Origin: Lantana camara | Taxonomy: Eukaryota > Streptophyta > Magnoliopsida > Lamiales > Verbenaceae | Assembly (NCBI GenBank): GCA_037501455.1 | Contig: CM074862.1 | Location: 86,451,501-86,515,500, forward strand | Direction: 5' to 3' | DNA: 64,000 bases | Part shown: positions 47,592-59,329 of the stretch, one piece after another | How the letters are laid out: every line of letters begins with the position of its first letter | Position numbering within the stretch: the first letter of the stretch is position 1 | Program-made: the position numbers and the translations under genes | The notes under the pieces: model-generated | The model's input: the letters and a program-made list of their open reading frames with translations, nothing else | Told to the model about the DNA's origin: nothing | Databases searched by the model: none

Positions 47592-48644
47592 ATGCCTCGA
47601 CATAGGAGACATCATCATGATCATTTTCCTCGTGCTCCTTCACCCCCTCATGCTCAGCCACAAGATTTTATGAATGCGGTGGTCGGGTTAATTGATCAGA
47701 GACTTCAAGAACGGGTTCCTCCAGCACCACCTGCACCAATAGCCCCACAAGAAAACCCTATTTCTACTATACTACGGGAATTTCAGAATCAACAACCTCC
47801 CAAGTTTTATAGGGGTGATGACATCCAGGCAGAGATGTGGTTAAAGGAGATAGAAAGGATTTGGCAACTTATTCCGTGTGATACTCAGGAAAAAGCTCGT
47901 TGCACCCTCACCTTGATTCAGGGCGAGGCCTACTCATGGTGGGAAAGTACCCAGATTGTATTAGAGGCGGCCGGGGAAGCTATTACTTGGGAAGTATTTG
48001 TTCGGGAATTTAAAAATAAGTTCATTCCACCAGCTTCCCGCACTCGTAGGTTGAGGGAGTTCACTGAGTTAAAACAAGAAGGGAGATCAGTTGGTGAGTA
48101 CATTGCAGAGTTTGAAAGATTGTGCCGTTATGCTCCCAACATAGCAAACGACGACTTTCACAAGGCGACACAATTTGTGCGGGGACTTAGGCCGGATATC
48201 CAGGATGCCTTGAAAGCTGCCAACACGAGCACCTGGGCAAAGGCTACCACTAAAGCATTGAAAGTCGAAGATTCGGACAATGTAAGAACGTCTATTCCTC
48301 GCTTTGAACCGGATCCAGCTTCGGGATCTGAACAGGACCCTGTTACAATGAAAAGGTCCAATGCTGCCTCCATCTTATCCTCCCAGGAAAGGTCGAAAAA
48401 GAAAAAGTCTCAAATTGATAGATCAAGCTCAAGGAAGGGTTCTGTTAGGACATCACCATCACAATCAGGGAAGCCACTCTGTACCTATTGTGGATGGGAC
48501 ACCCATACCTATGATGGATGTAGAAAGCGTTTGCGGTTATGTTTCCGTTGTGGAAGTTCTGAGCATCAGATAGATACGTGTCCGAAACGGAAAGAGCGGT
48601 CCACCAGGGGTCAGAGCTCACTTAACAGGCAAGAACCACGGTGA
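47592..48644 (+). CDS. Family B gag
   Basis: 350 residues with an intact frame. The N-terminus is His-, Arg- and Pro-rich (about 1-60). A retrotransposon gag domain covers about 68-225 (EAYSWWEST, WEVFVREFKNKF, LKQEGRSVGEYIAEFE). A basic Ser/Lys linker (about 255-295) follows, then two CX2CX4HX4C knuckles: Cys297, Cys300, His305, Cys310 and Cys317, Cys320, His325, Cys330. It is clearly related to family A gag but longer at both ends. Gag would form particles and bind element RNA. Nothing downstream encodes enzymes. Confidence 0.93.
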   Translation: MPRHRRHHHDHFPRAPSPPHAQPQDFMNAVVGLIDQRLQERVPPAPPAPIAPQENPISTILREFQNQQPPKFYRGDDIQAEMWLKEIERIWQLIPCDTQEKARCTLTLIQGEAYSWWESTQIVLEAAGEAITWEVFVREFKNKFIPPASRTRRLREFTELKQEGRSVGEYIAEFERLCRYAPNIANDDFHKATQFVRGLRPDIQDALKAANTSTWAKATTKALKVEDSDNVRTSIPRFEPDPASGSEQDPVTMKRSNAASILSSQERSKKKKSQIDRSSSRKGSVRTSPSQSGKPLCTYCGWDTHTYDGCRKRLRLCFRCGSSEHQIDTCPKRKERSTRGQSSLNRQEPR

Positions 48645-48962
48645 ACGGTACCTTCAAACATGCATATCACGAGCATCATGAATTTTATTATCAACAATGT
48701 GCGTCGGTGTAAAAGATAAATGGATGTGTTGGGTGTAACTGCACTTGCCTCTTTTGTGATAAATGTTTCCATAATTGTTTGGGTTATTACTTGGAGTATA
48801 TTCGAGAGACGGGGTTCTCTCCTAACTTGTTTGAGAGGCGGGGCACTCTCATCCTTACCGAGAAACGGGGTTTTCTCACTTCTTGATGAAAGACGGGGTT
48901 CTTTCATTCTTGTTCAAGAGACGGGGTCTCTTATGACTCATGCATTATTTAAACGTGACAGT
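48645..48962 (+). other. Family B interior 3' of gag, non-coding
   Basis: Begins with AACGGTACCTTCAAACATGC, similar to a piece of the family A interior. 48804-48937 has four short repeats of the form GAGACGGGGTTCTC, each partly self-complementary. No gene. Confidence 0.6.
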
Positions 48963-48999
48963 GGACCTGGGGACCAGGTCCTTTTTAAGGGGGGAAGAG
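48963..48999 (+). promoter_or_regulatory. Pre-PPT hairpin and polypurine tract, family B
   Basis: Perfect stem GGACCTGG / CCAGGTCC with loop GGA (48963-48981), five T, then AAGGGGGGAAGAG (48987-48999). The 3' LTR starts at 49001. Confidence 0.85.
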
Positions 49000-49000
49000 T

Positions 49001-51445
49001 TGTAACGCCCCGAATTTTATTTACTAATATCTTATGTTTTAAAGTGATTTTATAAATTATATTTTACAACACTTGCTAAAACTTTAGGGACTTAATTGCA
49101 CATTCTTTAAGGGTTTGATTGACCATAATTCAAAATCTTGTATACCTTATTGCATGACTTAAATAACCAAAGGATTGAATGGGAAATTAGCACAAATCAC
49201 ACAAATCTAGGGGATGAATCACGTAACAACTTCATCTCCATTCTTCCTTGATCATTTTTATCAAAATCTCCCAAGTATCTCCATTTTCTCTCTCTCGGTT
49301 CCTAGGAAAGAAAAGGAAGAATTGAATTTCATCCAAGATTTCAAGAAAACATCCAAGTTTTGGGAAATCGATCATCATCTTCATCTATCTTCTTCATTTC
49401 TTTCACTTTAAGGTTGGTTTTTGCATGAAACCATGATTCTTGATCATGTGTGAGTTGGTTAGGGTTTGGAATTTATATGCTAGATAGAGTGATTGGACAT
49501 GGAAGCATGAATATGTGATCATATCATGAATTATGGCATGATTTATTCATGAATTCTTGAATATTTGAGCTTGTATGATCAATAGGATCATGAACATGAA
49601 ACCTTGAATTCTTGATCATAATTCATGTTTTGGGTGTGTAAGTGTTATATTATCATCTATTGAACATATATGTATCATGTCTCCAGAAATTAATAGCTTT
49701 GTTGATCAAAAATGGAATTTTAGTGGCTTTGATGTTTATACCCGGGAGCTTCCCCTGTTCTGCTCTGTTTTTCTTCAGTTGCAGAACTGGGAACGACCGT
49801 TCCCAGCCTTAAGGCATTGTGGGAACGGGCGTTCCCACCTTTTCAAATGAAACTGGGCGGCCGAGACTGGGAACGGCCGTTCCCATTTTGGCCTTGAGGC
49901 CGGAAGGGCCGTTCCCAGACAAAGCGCACTTTTTAAAATGGAAATCGTTGCCGCGTCTTTGGGGCTATGGGAACGACCGTTCCCATTTACAAAGGGAACC
50001 CGGAACGGCCGTTCCCACCTGACATGCAGAACAAAATATTCTGCATAAAATTATAATTTTAGCCCCTCGATCCGACGGTTTCTTTGACCCCGATTTGATA
50101 TTATATGATCTAAAATGAAGTGAAACAAGATATTTTCATGGTACATTGCATCATACTCGTCGTTTCGTTGCATTTCGCCGTTCGTCCTATTTGGTCCATT
50201 TTAGAGTCATGTCTCACGTGTACACGTCGTGTTTGCACAGATCCTTGTCTCGTGACGTGGAGCAGGGGCCGTAGGCCGTGCCTTGACTTGCTTTTGTCGG
50301 TAAAGGTGAGGTTTAGTTATTAATTATCTAGAACCCTATAACCCTTATATGGATTTCGGCCAAATTACACGTGCGTATATCTTCATAATCGTTTTCCAAC
50401 TTCAAGGGATTTAATACCTACTCGTGTATCATATTACAAATCGTGTTTCCTGAAACTAATCATGCTCTTGACAAGTGAATCGTGTTATCGTGTTACTGAG
50501 ATCGTGTTTGGCGAACCATCGTGTACCGTGTCTCGTGTATCGTGTTTATGGGCCCGAGGGTGAGTGTGTGAGCCAACCGGGAAAGCATAGGGCTGACGGG
50601 TAACTCATAACACCTCTCTCACACCGTGGGGATGGCCCCTGAATCCACCAGGAGGTTTGGTGGAGGAAGGAGTCCCGTACGTGGGAGTCATACTCCCGAC
50701 GTGCACCGTGTTATCGTGGGTAGTTCGGGCCTTGCAAACCCACCACCAATGGAGTGAAGGATGGATTTCATGTTATTGATCGTGTGCACTTTAATGACTT
50801 GCTTGATAACTTAATTAACGGAAAGTGCAACTTTTGTTCACTGTCGAGGTTGGTTGGAGATCGTGCACGCCCCTCGCCAGGGCCACTGATTGTTACAATA
50901 AACGTGTTTATCGTGTTAAACCTAATAGTTGTAATCTCGGGCGAGTTCTATACTATTCTTGAACTTATATTATCTTTCGTTATAAAACCTTACCCGAGAT
51001 TATAACTTGCATGTTACTTGTGTTTATATATATATTGCCCCTCACTCGGTCTTCACAGACTGACGCCTCCACCTTTCAGGTTTTGCTCGTGGCGTGCTAG
51101 GCGGGAGTCGGGTCGTGTCGTTCTGTCCAGCTGAGTCTAGCATAGCTTTTCTTCTCATGTATTAATAGTTCAGAGAATCATGTTGATAGCTCTAAGTACA
51201 TTTATGTGAATGTTATCTGAAAGATGATAATGTATTGATAGTTAAGTACAGTATTGATACCTACGAATTATATGGTGCTTCCGCTCTATTTTATTGCATG
51301 TGTAGTTTAGTTCCCGCCTAGCTTGTTGGTATTGCATTGTCACCCGTTCGCTATAGTTTTGATTTATGTATGGACTTTCCATTTCATACGTGGATCGAGG
51401 CTATAGTGCGGGGGTGTGGCACCTCCACGTGTACGGGGTGCTACA
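49001..51445 (+). repeat. Family B 3' LTR
   Basis: Same 2445-bp length as the 5' LTR. The four differences seen are A at 49486, C at 49498, G at 49745 and C at 49858. Palindromes at 49787-50016. Confidence 0.95.
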
Positions 51446-51450
51446 GAAAT

Positions 51451-53041
51451 TAAGAATTTCTTTTGGAGTTCGGGTTGAGTTTATGGAGACTTGGAAAATA
51501 GGATAAAGAAGAATGATTGAGAGGTCCCGGTACCAAGTTGAAGAATTTAGGAATTGGGGTATATTTTGAAGAGAAATTAAAGATTCGAGGTAGCTTATTC
51601 CATCAAGCACAAGGAATATTTTGTTTTGGAACTCAGACTTAAAGAACAATGAAGAAATTTAACTCTTGGAAATAATTAGGAGAAAGACATCAAGGAGTCT
51701 CTACCGGCGAAATTTAAACAAAAAATAACAAGAGTGGAACTTGGGATTTGGGGAACAATTACAATCAACTAAACCTTGGGGAAATGGTAACCGCTTTCCA
51801 TTTAACCGTAAGGGAATCGATGCTACACTCAAAAGATTTTATGGGGGGGAAAAAAAATTATAATTTTATAGCAAATCCTTCTTGGAACTTGGAAGAACCC
51901 TTAGTGGATTTCAAACGAAGTAAATGAAATTTTAAATGGAAGATTTGGGATCAGGAGAAACTTATGGAGCGTCTCAATACGGGAATTAGATTTCGGAGTC
52001 CTATAGCTACCGGGGAGAATGGATCACATAAGAAATTATCCTCGGACTTTAAAAGGAAACCAATAAGAATCATCAATCGACGATGCAATCTTCTTAAATA
52101 TTTTGAGAAAGAAGAATACTATCCGCGAGAAGATCGATACCATAAGTGGGGAAAGAATCAAGATTTTTAGCAAGGCTAATTTTTGGAAAATTCCACAATA
52201 CACAAATGGAAAAAGAATTCGGGTCGTGAGATTTGGAATAATTCATTGAGCTCATCAAATCTACGAAGAATTATAAAAATTAATCAAAGTCCCAAGAATT
52301 CAAATACTTTGGAAAATGAGACCAATGAAGAGTGGAGAATTGGATTAGAAGGGTTATTTGAGCTAAGCAACAACCGTGGGATAAAGATCAGGGTGATATT
52401 CGAAGCTCGAGAGACGTTGGGAATTTTAGAACTTAACCGTGAATAAGGAACTTTGAAGTTGATCAAATCATCATAAAGATAAGATTTCAATGCTTCGGTG
52501 AACGGTACATTAAACATACATATCACGTGCATCATCCATCTTTTGCTTTGCTTTGTTTGGGGTGTGTGTGTTGTTGTTGTGAGTTGTTGGTAACCCTTTG
52601 GGGTGACTTGAGTGAGCGGGTGTTGTTGTCTTGCGGTAAGTTGAGGGTCGTGCTTTGCAATGGTCTTCCCAACAAGTTTTCTAGAGCTTGCAGTTGTGGT
52701 GAGCAACGTTCGAATGTCAACATCGAACCACGGGTTGAAGGCCCTTCTTGGGTTGGAGAACGAGTGGTGTGAGTTCTTTAACAACTCCACTCGTGGTCCC
52801 GAGTTGTGGGTTGGTTTTGGTGGATTCAAGCGATGAGAGTTGAATCACTTGTGAGCTTCTTATCGCGTGAGAAATCTGAACTACTCCTAGTCGGGATCGA
52901 GTTCGTTTGAAGCTTGAAGTGAGCGATCGAACCCCCTTCGTGCTTGGAAGACCTTTCTCGGGCTAACCCTTGTCGGAGTGTCGCGAGCCCCGAACTTGGG
53001 TGGATACGGGAGAGTCGCTCGTAGTTTTGTTGCGAGCGGTA
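51451..53041 (+). other. Family A copy 4 internal region, right of the family B insertion
   Basis: Continues the family A interior from 44851. Shares the copy 3 variants (AATCAAGATTTTT, ACATCGAACCACG). It ends with the GAACCTGG hairpin and polypurine tract listed next. Confidence 0.85.
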
Positions 53042-53076
53042 GAACCTGGGGGCCAGGTTCTCTTAAGGGGGGGAGA
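53042..53076 (+). promoter_or_regulatory. Pre-PPT hairpin and polypurine tract, family A copy 4
   Basis: Same stem and tract as the other family A units, one base before LTR 5. Confidence 0.85.
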
Positions 53077-53077
53077 T

Positions 53078-55905
53078 TGTGACGCCCCGTCTCTTCGGCA
53101 TTGCAGGTACTGCGTCACGAGAGAGTTTATTTCAGTATTTTGTTAATTATGTGATTTAGCATGCTTACGTGTCAACGTGATATTTATTTTAATTATGTGT
53201 GCTTTAGAATTTAATTAAATGTCTTGGACTCAATTATCCAATATTTGCAATTTAGGGACCTAATTATAATTAGGACGTTTGAGCCTTCGTGGCTATTTGA
53301 GCTTGGGAATTCGAATTCGAATTCCGACCCTATCATTGAGTTCGTTTCGACGACTCGGATTCAATGAATTAACCTTTTAATTTCTAAATCCATTTGATAG
53401 CCCTATCGTTTTAAATTCGATCCGTTTGGACCGGATACCATTTGACCCTACCCGTTTTAACCGACCCGTTTGACCAGCCCCAAAAGGGGCCATCCTTTCC
53501 TTCCCTCTCCATTCTCACGATCAGCAGCAAACCAAGGAAGAGAGAAGAGAAGATATTTTCCCCATTTTGGCCGTCAAGCCTTGAGCTCGGGTTTGGGAGA
53601 TCCAACCGTCCGATCAACGACTCAAGGTAAGATTTGTGACCCTCTCATTACGTGTTTTAATTTAATGTCTCTTTCGTGCCTCGGATATGTGTTGTATGGC
53701 TAATTGGGGAAGATGATGACTAGTGTTGGGGTTGGGAGTTTGGGGTGTTCGGGCTCGTTTTGCGAGCTCTAATGTGGTAATATGTGACCTACGTGTCGAG
53801 CATGCTTTATTGTGTTAATTTTGCATGATTTGGTTGTTGTTTGTGGTTGTGGGAGTGTGTTGGTGGTGTCCCCCGATGCCATTGCTGCTTCTGCTCTATT
53901 TTTTTTTTAGCAGGACGGTCCAGAACGGCCGTTCCCGTTTTGGCCTTGGGGCCGGAACGGCCATTCCCATCCGCGTATGGGAACGGTCGTTCCCGTTTTG
54001 TTCTTTGGGCCAGAACGGCCCTTCCGGGCAGCGCTCCTGGGAACGGCCGTTCCCGTTTTGCCTTGTGTCTGGGAACGGCCCTTCCCGTGGTCCAGTAGGT
54101 TGGTTTTGGGTTTTTATTTGTTTTCTTTTGCCTCTTATTGGTTTATATCTTAATTGTATTGCATGTTTCGATATGAATTCGCATTATATGCTATGTTTGG
54201 TGCTTGAATGGTATGTTAATATTAACAAATGAGTATTTTATGCATGTATACGTGATCCATGACTTCATGCCAATCATAAGCATATGTCGTGCGTCTATGT
54301 GATTCATTATTGAGTCTGAGTCCTGTTTTCGTATTCAATTTGTTCAGGTACACCCGGGGTGGTGTTTTGTTGGCCGTGTTGATTCCGGGGTGGATCGGTT
54401 GTTGTGTCTTTGGCCTCTTCGGTGTCAGGTGAGGTTAGGATATAGTTACACCTTATTGCAATGTGCTCGGTTTTGATTGCATGTGATTTAATAAGCCTTA
54501 TATGTATATAAATAAGTGTGAAATATGTATTTGTTGAATATGCCTCGAGTTTGCAAGTATGTTAAGCAATATACGAGCCTATGTATGCCTGGTTTGGAAT
54601 GATTTGTTATGATTTGCCACGTGAAGCTATGCTTCTAACCGTATACTTCTCAAGAGCCAAGTTTGGCAAGGACCGAGTTTGATTGAAACGTAAAGTGGTA
54701 TGTATACGTATATATGTACAAGTTATGTCTGTCTGTCTTTGTTGTAGCGGGTTATGATATGGTATGTGTTTGTTGGGCCCCGGAGCTATGGGTAAGGAGC
54801 CCTCGGGACGGCATAGGGCCATCGAGGTTAAGCCTGTGCATAGTCTCCATATGTCTGCAGAGGATCACCCCTGAACTCACCAGGAGGTTTGGTGAGGGAA
54901 GGAATCCTGAGGGTTTGAGTACTCGCAAGGCACTCCCCTCGTTTGTTTGGATGGTTTGGGCGTATACACCCTTCCATCACCCGGAGTTGAGGATGTTATG
55001 ATATGATATGTATGTAAGTTTTCTGTTTTGATTCTGATATGTTATGTTATGAGGAGATTGGGGGAGTCGGAGGTCGTACCCACCGAGTTCTATATGATAT
55101 GTATGTTATGTTAAGGTTTATGAAACGCGGATTGATTCTAAGTTTATAAGATAAGCTAAGTTTTGAATATGTTAAGATTTATTAGGCTTTGCTCAGTTGC
55201 TCGGTAAGTTAACATTGGTTAATTTGCTTTTGCTAAGTAAACCCTATATGTATATATATCACGGGAAAATGATTTGGTGTGCAAAAACTATCCCTGCGTT
55301 CATGAACATTATGAGTTTGATACTTGCTTTGCTCTTATATATATAGTGTGAGTGTGTTAACCCCTCACTCAGTCGAGTTAAGACTGACCCCTCCCCTTTT
55401 ACTTTTTAGCTTGCAGGTTTGCTTGGAGTTCGTGCTAGGCGGAGTGTGTCAGTCCTTTGCAGTTTTCTTTCGAGTCCTTGTCTAGCAGGTGGTCTTGCAT
55501 TTGCATTTCTTTAATTCGTCTTTTGTATAAAGTATGTTTGAATATGATATTTAGAATTTATATATGTGAATTGATATGTTTACTTCGGGACAGGTTAGGA
55601 CAGGTTGCTCCGTTTAGTTGAACCCGTTGGATTTATGATTATTGTTTGATATTCGGGATTAGGTATTTATGTTAGTTGAACCCGTCAACTGCTTATGAAT
55701 GTTTTGATTATTGCATGGCTTGTTTCGCTTCCGCATTCTTGTTGTGGTTTGAGTTTTGCTTTCAGGGTCTAAGTTCCGCCTAGCCTAGGTGTGAGTTTGT
55801 CGGTCTCTCGTTCGCCACTGTTTGGTTCATGTACGGACTCTCCATTTCGTATGTGGATCGGACTTTGGTGCGGGGGATGTGGTGACCCACCGTGCGGGTG
55901 CTACA
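53078..55905 (+). repeat. Family A LTR 5 (outer 3' LTR)
   Basis: 2828 bp, ending GGTGCTACA before target duplication ATACC. It carries LTR 1-like variants that inner LTRs lack (CCTCGAGTTTGC near 54543, GTTTGGATGG near 54943) plus its own (GGAGGTCG near 55071). Palindromes 53923-54086 have one weakened centre (GGGAACGGTCGTTCCC). Confidence 0.93.
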
Positions 55906-56202
55906 ATACCACACTCCGGGGCCCAAACAGATCACGAAAGTCACACAAACATATCTCAAAGCTTATCTTTCAAAGCCACATCTCGCTTACACACACACAC
56001 TTGCACAAAACTAAACTTTTCAAACAAAAGCAAAATATCTTATATACTTATACAAAACGTTTTTAAACTCTTATAACAAATGGGAGAAGTCCCTCAACAT
56101 ATGTATCATACACTTATTTGCCATATATTATACGTATTCGCATGCGAGGTTTCAAATCAAATAGGGTTATAGGTCGAGTAACTAAAAGAACAAAAACCTC
56201 AC

Positions 56203-56282
56203 CTTGTCAACGAACGTAGTGGAGACAAAAGTGTGACAACCGGACACCTACGGAGCAAGCTCGTCCTCTACAGGGAGATCCT
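56203..56282 (-). other. Candidate 80-nt leader exon inside family C LTR
   Basis: On minus, CTTGTTCAG precedes it and AAG-GTGAGG ends it, nearly the same sites as in family A. Length is 80 nt against 81 in A and 65 in B and D. Confidence 0.5.
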
Positions 56283-56601
56283 CTGAACAAGACAAACAAC
56301 AAGGAACGCTCTTAGACTCAATATGAACCACATTGACGCTCAGTACATGCGTATGTATGTTTATGATGCAAATGATATGAAATGAATCCACATTTAGACA
56401 ATTTACGAGTATTCAATGCATATAACGACATATATCATAAACGAGGAGACAAATCAAAACACAAATTCGTAACATAAGGCTTAACACAAAATATAACAAG
56501 TTGGTCATGCATACACACCAAAACGAGGCAATAAGGATTAACAAGAAGCAACAGAAAGGAAGCAAAACCAAGCAAAGACGGGCGAAAAACTAGAGTTCCT
56601 A

Positions 56602-56738
56602 GGGGACACGCCCGTGCCCCCCTGGAAGGGCAAACTGAGACATCCCTGTGTCTCAGTACAGAAACCGAACAACGAAAACCAGAAGGTGACACGCCCGTGT
56701 CACCAACAAAGGGCAAACCGAGACACCCCGTGTCTCGG
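56602..56738 (-). promoter_or_regulatory. Palindrome cluster in family C LTR
   Basis: Four dyads (plus-strand view): GGGGACACG / CGTGCCCC, imperfect (56602); CTGAGACA / TGTCTCAG (56635-56656); GGTGACACG / CGTGTCACC with centre CC (56685-56704); CCGAGACAC / GTGTCTCGG with centre CCC (56718-56738). Arms are unrelated to the A/B arms, but the GC-rich centres and the position in the LTR correspond. Confidence 0.8.
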
Positions 56739-57789
56739 TACAGAAAACGTAAACAGCTCAACAACAAACTCAGCAACCCAATTAAAACCAAACACTCATA
56801 CTCCAACTACCAAGCAAGGAAATGTAATAAATGCTAAGAATCAAGTCCTAGGAGCATAATATCATCATCAAAACTCAAGGAAACAAGAATGGAGCAAGAA
56901 TCCAACAAATTCTCCCAACACATACTATTCACATGCTTGCTATATCTCATCAATCAACCATGGAAATGAACTCAAGAGCACATAAAAGAGAAGAGGGAGA
57001 GAGTAGAAGACAACCATGAACTCACCTTTCAAATTTGAGAAGCTTGGGTGAAGATTTGAGCTCAAAATCAAGAAAATGGACAAAGGGGTTTCTTCTTCCT
57101 TCTTGCTTTGCTTGGCTGATCGGTTCTTGGTGGGAGAGAGAGAGATATGGCTCGGTTTCCAGCAGAAAAAGGGATAAGAGAGGCTCAACTCTAGGTATAA
57201 CCCATGGTTAAGGCTTGGTTAAGGTTTAGGTGGGGTCCACAAAGACTTACTAGGTCAAAAAGGTGTCTCTCAAGCATAAGGGGCTCGTTACGGGTGAAAT
57301 TCGAAGGTCTTAACGAGTTTAGAAAAATGTGAGGCTTATCCCATTAAACCCGAATCGTTGAAACGAGTTCAACGGAGGTGACGGAATTCGAATCCGAATT
57401 CCCGAGCTCAAGATACGCGTCCCGGAACCCAATGTGCGCTAAATGCTCTTTAGCCTCCTTTAGGTCCCGTCTCCAAAACGAACCCAAAAAGGCAACCAAA
57501 ACAAATACCAAAACATATAACGAGCACATAAACGAGTCCATAAAGCATATACTTAACACATATCACGAATTCACAAAAATCAGAATTAAATACGAATCTA
57601 AAACGAGCAAAATACAAAGTGAAGGAAAATTAAACGTTCAAGTTAAACAAATTCATACCAAAGCAATTAAGTTCAAATAACTTCAATTAGTCCACGTTAG
57701 CAATTAAATATCAAATAATCAGTTAAAGAAATAATTAAATAGCGCACATAAGAGGTTACCTGAAAAGTCTGATCAGTTGGGATGTTACA

Positions 57790-59228
57790 ATAGCATCAAC
57801 CTTCGTAGACTCATTACCAACCATGAAGGAGCTCTTATAGGAATTAACTTTTTATCCTGAGATGGTCTCATAGTTGTCAATGATTAATTTCACTTGCTCC
57901 AGACTATGACGACACGAGTTGGTAAAGATCATAATATCATCGGCGTAAGCAAGATGTGAGATCGGGACCTTCCCCGATATCCGAAAGCGGCATCGCTTAT
58001 CAGTGTCATATAACTTGTTAAGAGATATTGACAAGTAGTCTGATGCAAGTATGAAAAGTGAGGGTGAGAGGGGATCACCTTGTCGTAGGCCTCGCGTAGA
58101 TTGGAAAATTCCTGTGGAAATACCATTTATGAGAATATAAAACCAACAATTACCAATACAGTTTTGAATCCATCGTATCCACTTATCCGGGAAACCTTTT
58201 CTTTCCATCACCTCGTAGATGAATTACCATTCAATCCTATCATAGGCTTTGGCCATATCCAATTTTAGGATCACATTTTTTTACCGACTTTTCGAGTCAA
58301 TAGAATGAGCAAATTCCTGCGCCAATAATATATTATCCCCAATCAATCTACTCTTTACAAAGCCAGATTGATTCTGCGAGACAACTTGCGGTAGAATTCG
58401 AGCAAGTCTGGTGTTTAGGATCTTTGTGAAGATCTTATTTGAAACGTTACATAGGCTTATAGGCCTGTAGTAGTTCCAGTGTGCCGGGTTATCCTTTTTG
58501 GGTATGAGCACTATCGTTGCAGCGGTATATGCTCTCGGTATTGCTGCCCCATTAAAGAAAGCTTGGACTGCGAGGCAAACTTCATTCTTTATGACATCCC
58601 AGAAGAATTGATAGAACTTTGCTCCGTAACCATCTGGTCCAGCCGTGCTATGGGGGCTAATACTGAAGATAGTATCTTTGATTTCTTCCTCTGTAATTGG
58701 TTCGCATAATCTTTCCCTATCCAAGTTGCTGAACACGCGTTCCACTCCTTCTAATCTTCTATTTTCAGCAGGTATTTTCTCGGAAGTCAGCAATCCTTTG
58801 TAATATTCCTGCGCAGAAGCTCTGATGTGTTGTTGTGATTTAATCTCCACATCATTTTCCTTGATGCTCCTGATTTTCCCTTTGAAACGCTTCTTCATAA
58901 CAAGGGAATGGAAGTAACTAGTATTTCTCTCCCCCTCGTCTAACCATTTGCAGGCGGACTTTTGTCTCCAGAAATCCTCTTCCATGAGAAGTATCTTGTG
59001 TCTTTCCGCCGTGCAACGATTAAGCTCCATTAGCCTGTTTTCAGTGGGGTTGGAATCATACTCTTTTTCAGCCTTAAGCACCTGATTTTCGGCCTCTCGG
59101 ACTTTATCGAATATGTCTCCGAACTTCTCTTTGTTCCAGGTTCTAAGATGTTGCTTTAGCCTTTTTAGCTTAAGATGCAGTTTCCAAATGCCTTCTCCTT
59201 TAACAGGCTCGCTCCATCTCGAGTGTAC
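57790..59228 (-). pseudogene. LINE, 5' portion present: reverse transcriptase core
   Basis: Minus-strand frame starts inside the LINE ORF2 at 59228 (HSRWSEPVKGEG) and runs through the spacer region to the RT domain: STAGPDGYGAKFY, ATIVLIPKKDNP, YRPISLCNV, motif A LKLDMAKAYDR, LRQGDPLSPSLF and the catalytic AYADDIMIF. Stops at 58283-58281, 58226-58224 and 57854-57852 break an otherwise continuous frame. It continues as VNSYKSSFMVG to 57795 and then into 21573. L1-type LINE RT copies RNA at nicked target DNA. The upstream part (endonuclease, ORF1) is not in the window because family D interrupts it at 59229. Confidence 0.9.
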
Positions 59229-59324
59229 TGTGATACCCCGATATTTCGGCCGTACAGGTATGACGTAAGTGTTTACCAAATTGCGCGAAATAATTAATTA
59301 TACGTGTTTTATGTATTTAATTTA
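59229..59324 (+). repeat. Family D 5' LTR stub
   Basis: It matches 61307-61402 with about three differences (TGTGATACCCCG against TGTGACGCCCCG; GCGCGAAAT against GCGTGAAAT). It stops abruptly after TTTAATTTA. Confidence 0.85.
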
Positions 59325-59329
59325 CCACT

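Larger units (their letters stand above)
44852..51445 (+). mobile_element. Complete young gag-only LTR retrotransposon, family B
   Basis: Two LTRs of exactly 2445 bp (44852-47296 and 49001-51445) flank a 1704-bp interior. The target duplication GAAAT is perfect (44847-44851 and 51446-51450) and lies inside the fourth family A unit. By eye the LTRs differ at four positions only (45337, 45349, 45596 and 45709), so insertion was recent. The interior has the primer-binding site, gag, and a hairpin plus polypurine tract. There is no pol, so it is a non-autonomous element that depends on another element's enzymes. Confidence 0.95.
22591..55905 (+). mobile_element. Tandem array of gag-only LTR retrotransposon, family A: 5 LTRs, 4 internal regions
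   Basis: Structure is LTR-I-LTR-I-LTR-I-LTR-I-LTR with a repeat period of about 5972 bp. LTRs are 22591-25416, 28562-31387, 34534-37359, 40507-43333 and 53078-55905 (2826-2828 bp). A single target duplication, ATACC, lies at 22586-22590 and 55906-55910; none occurs inside. One insertion that later expanded by unequal exchange between LTRs explains this. The internal regions (3145-3147 bp, the fourth plus the family B insertion) hold a gag gene and no protease, RT, RNase H or integrase. Copy-specific variants make an assembly error unlikely but not excluded. Confidence 0.93.
55911..57789 (-). mobile_element. Solo LTR of family C, part 2 (LTR 5' portion)
   Basis: Read on minus from 57789: TGTAACATCCC start; donor-like AAG-GTGAGT at 57025; palindrome cluster 56738-56602; candidate exon 56282-56203 followed by GTGAGG; then GGGCCCCGGAG, which also opens the GC-rich module of family A. 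The order matches the LTRs of families A, B and D. It is continuous with 21574-22590 after removal of family A. Confidence 0.8.
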
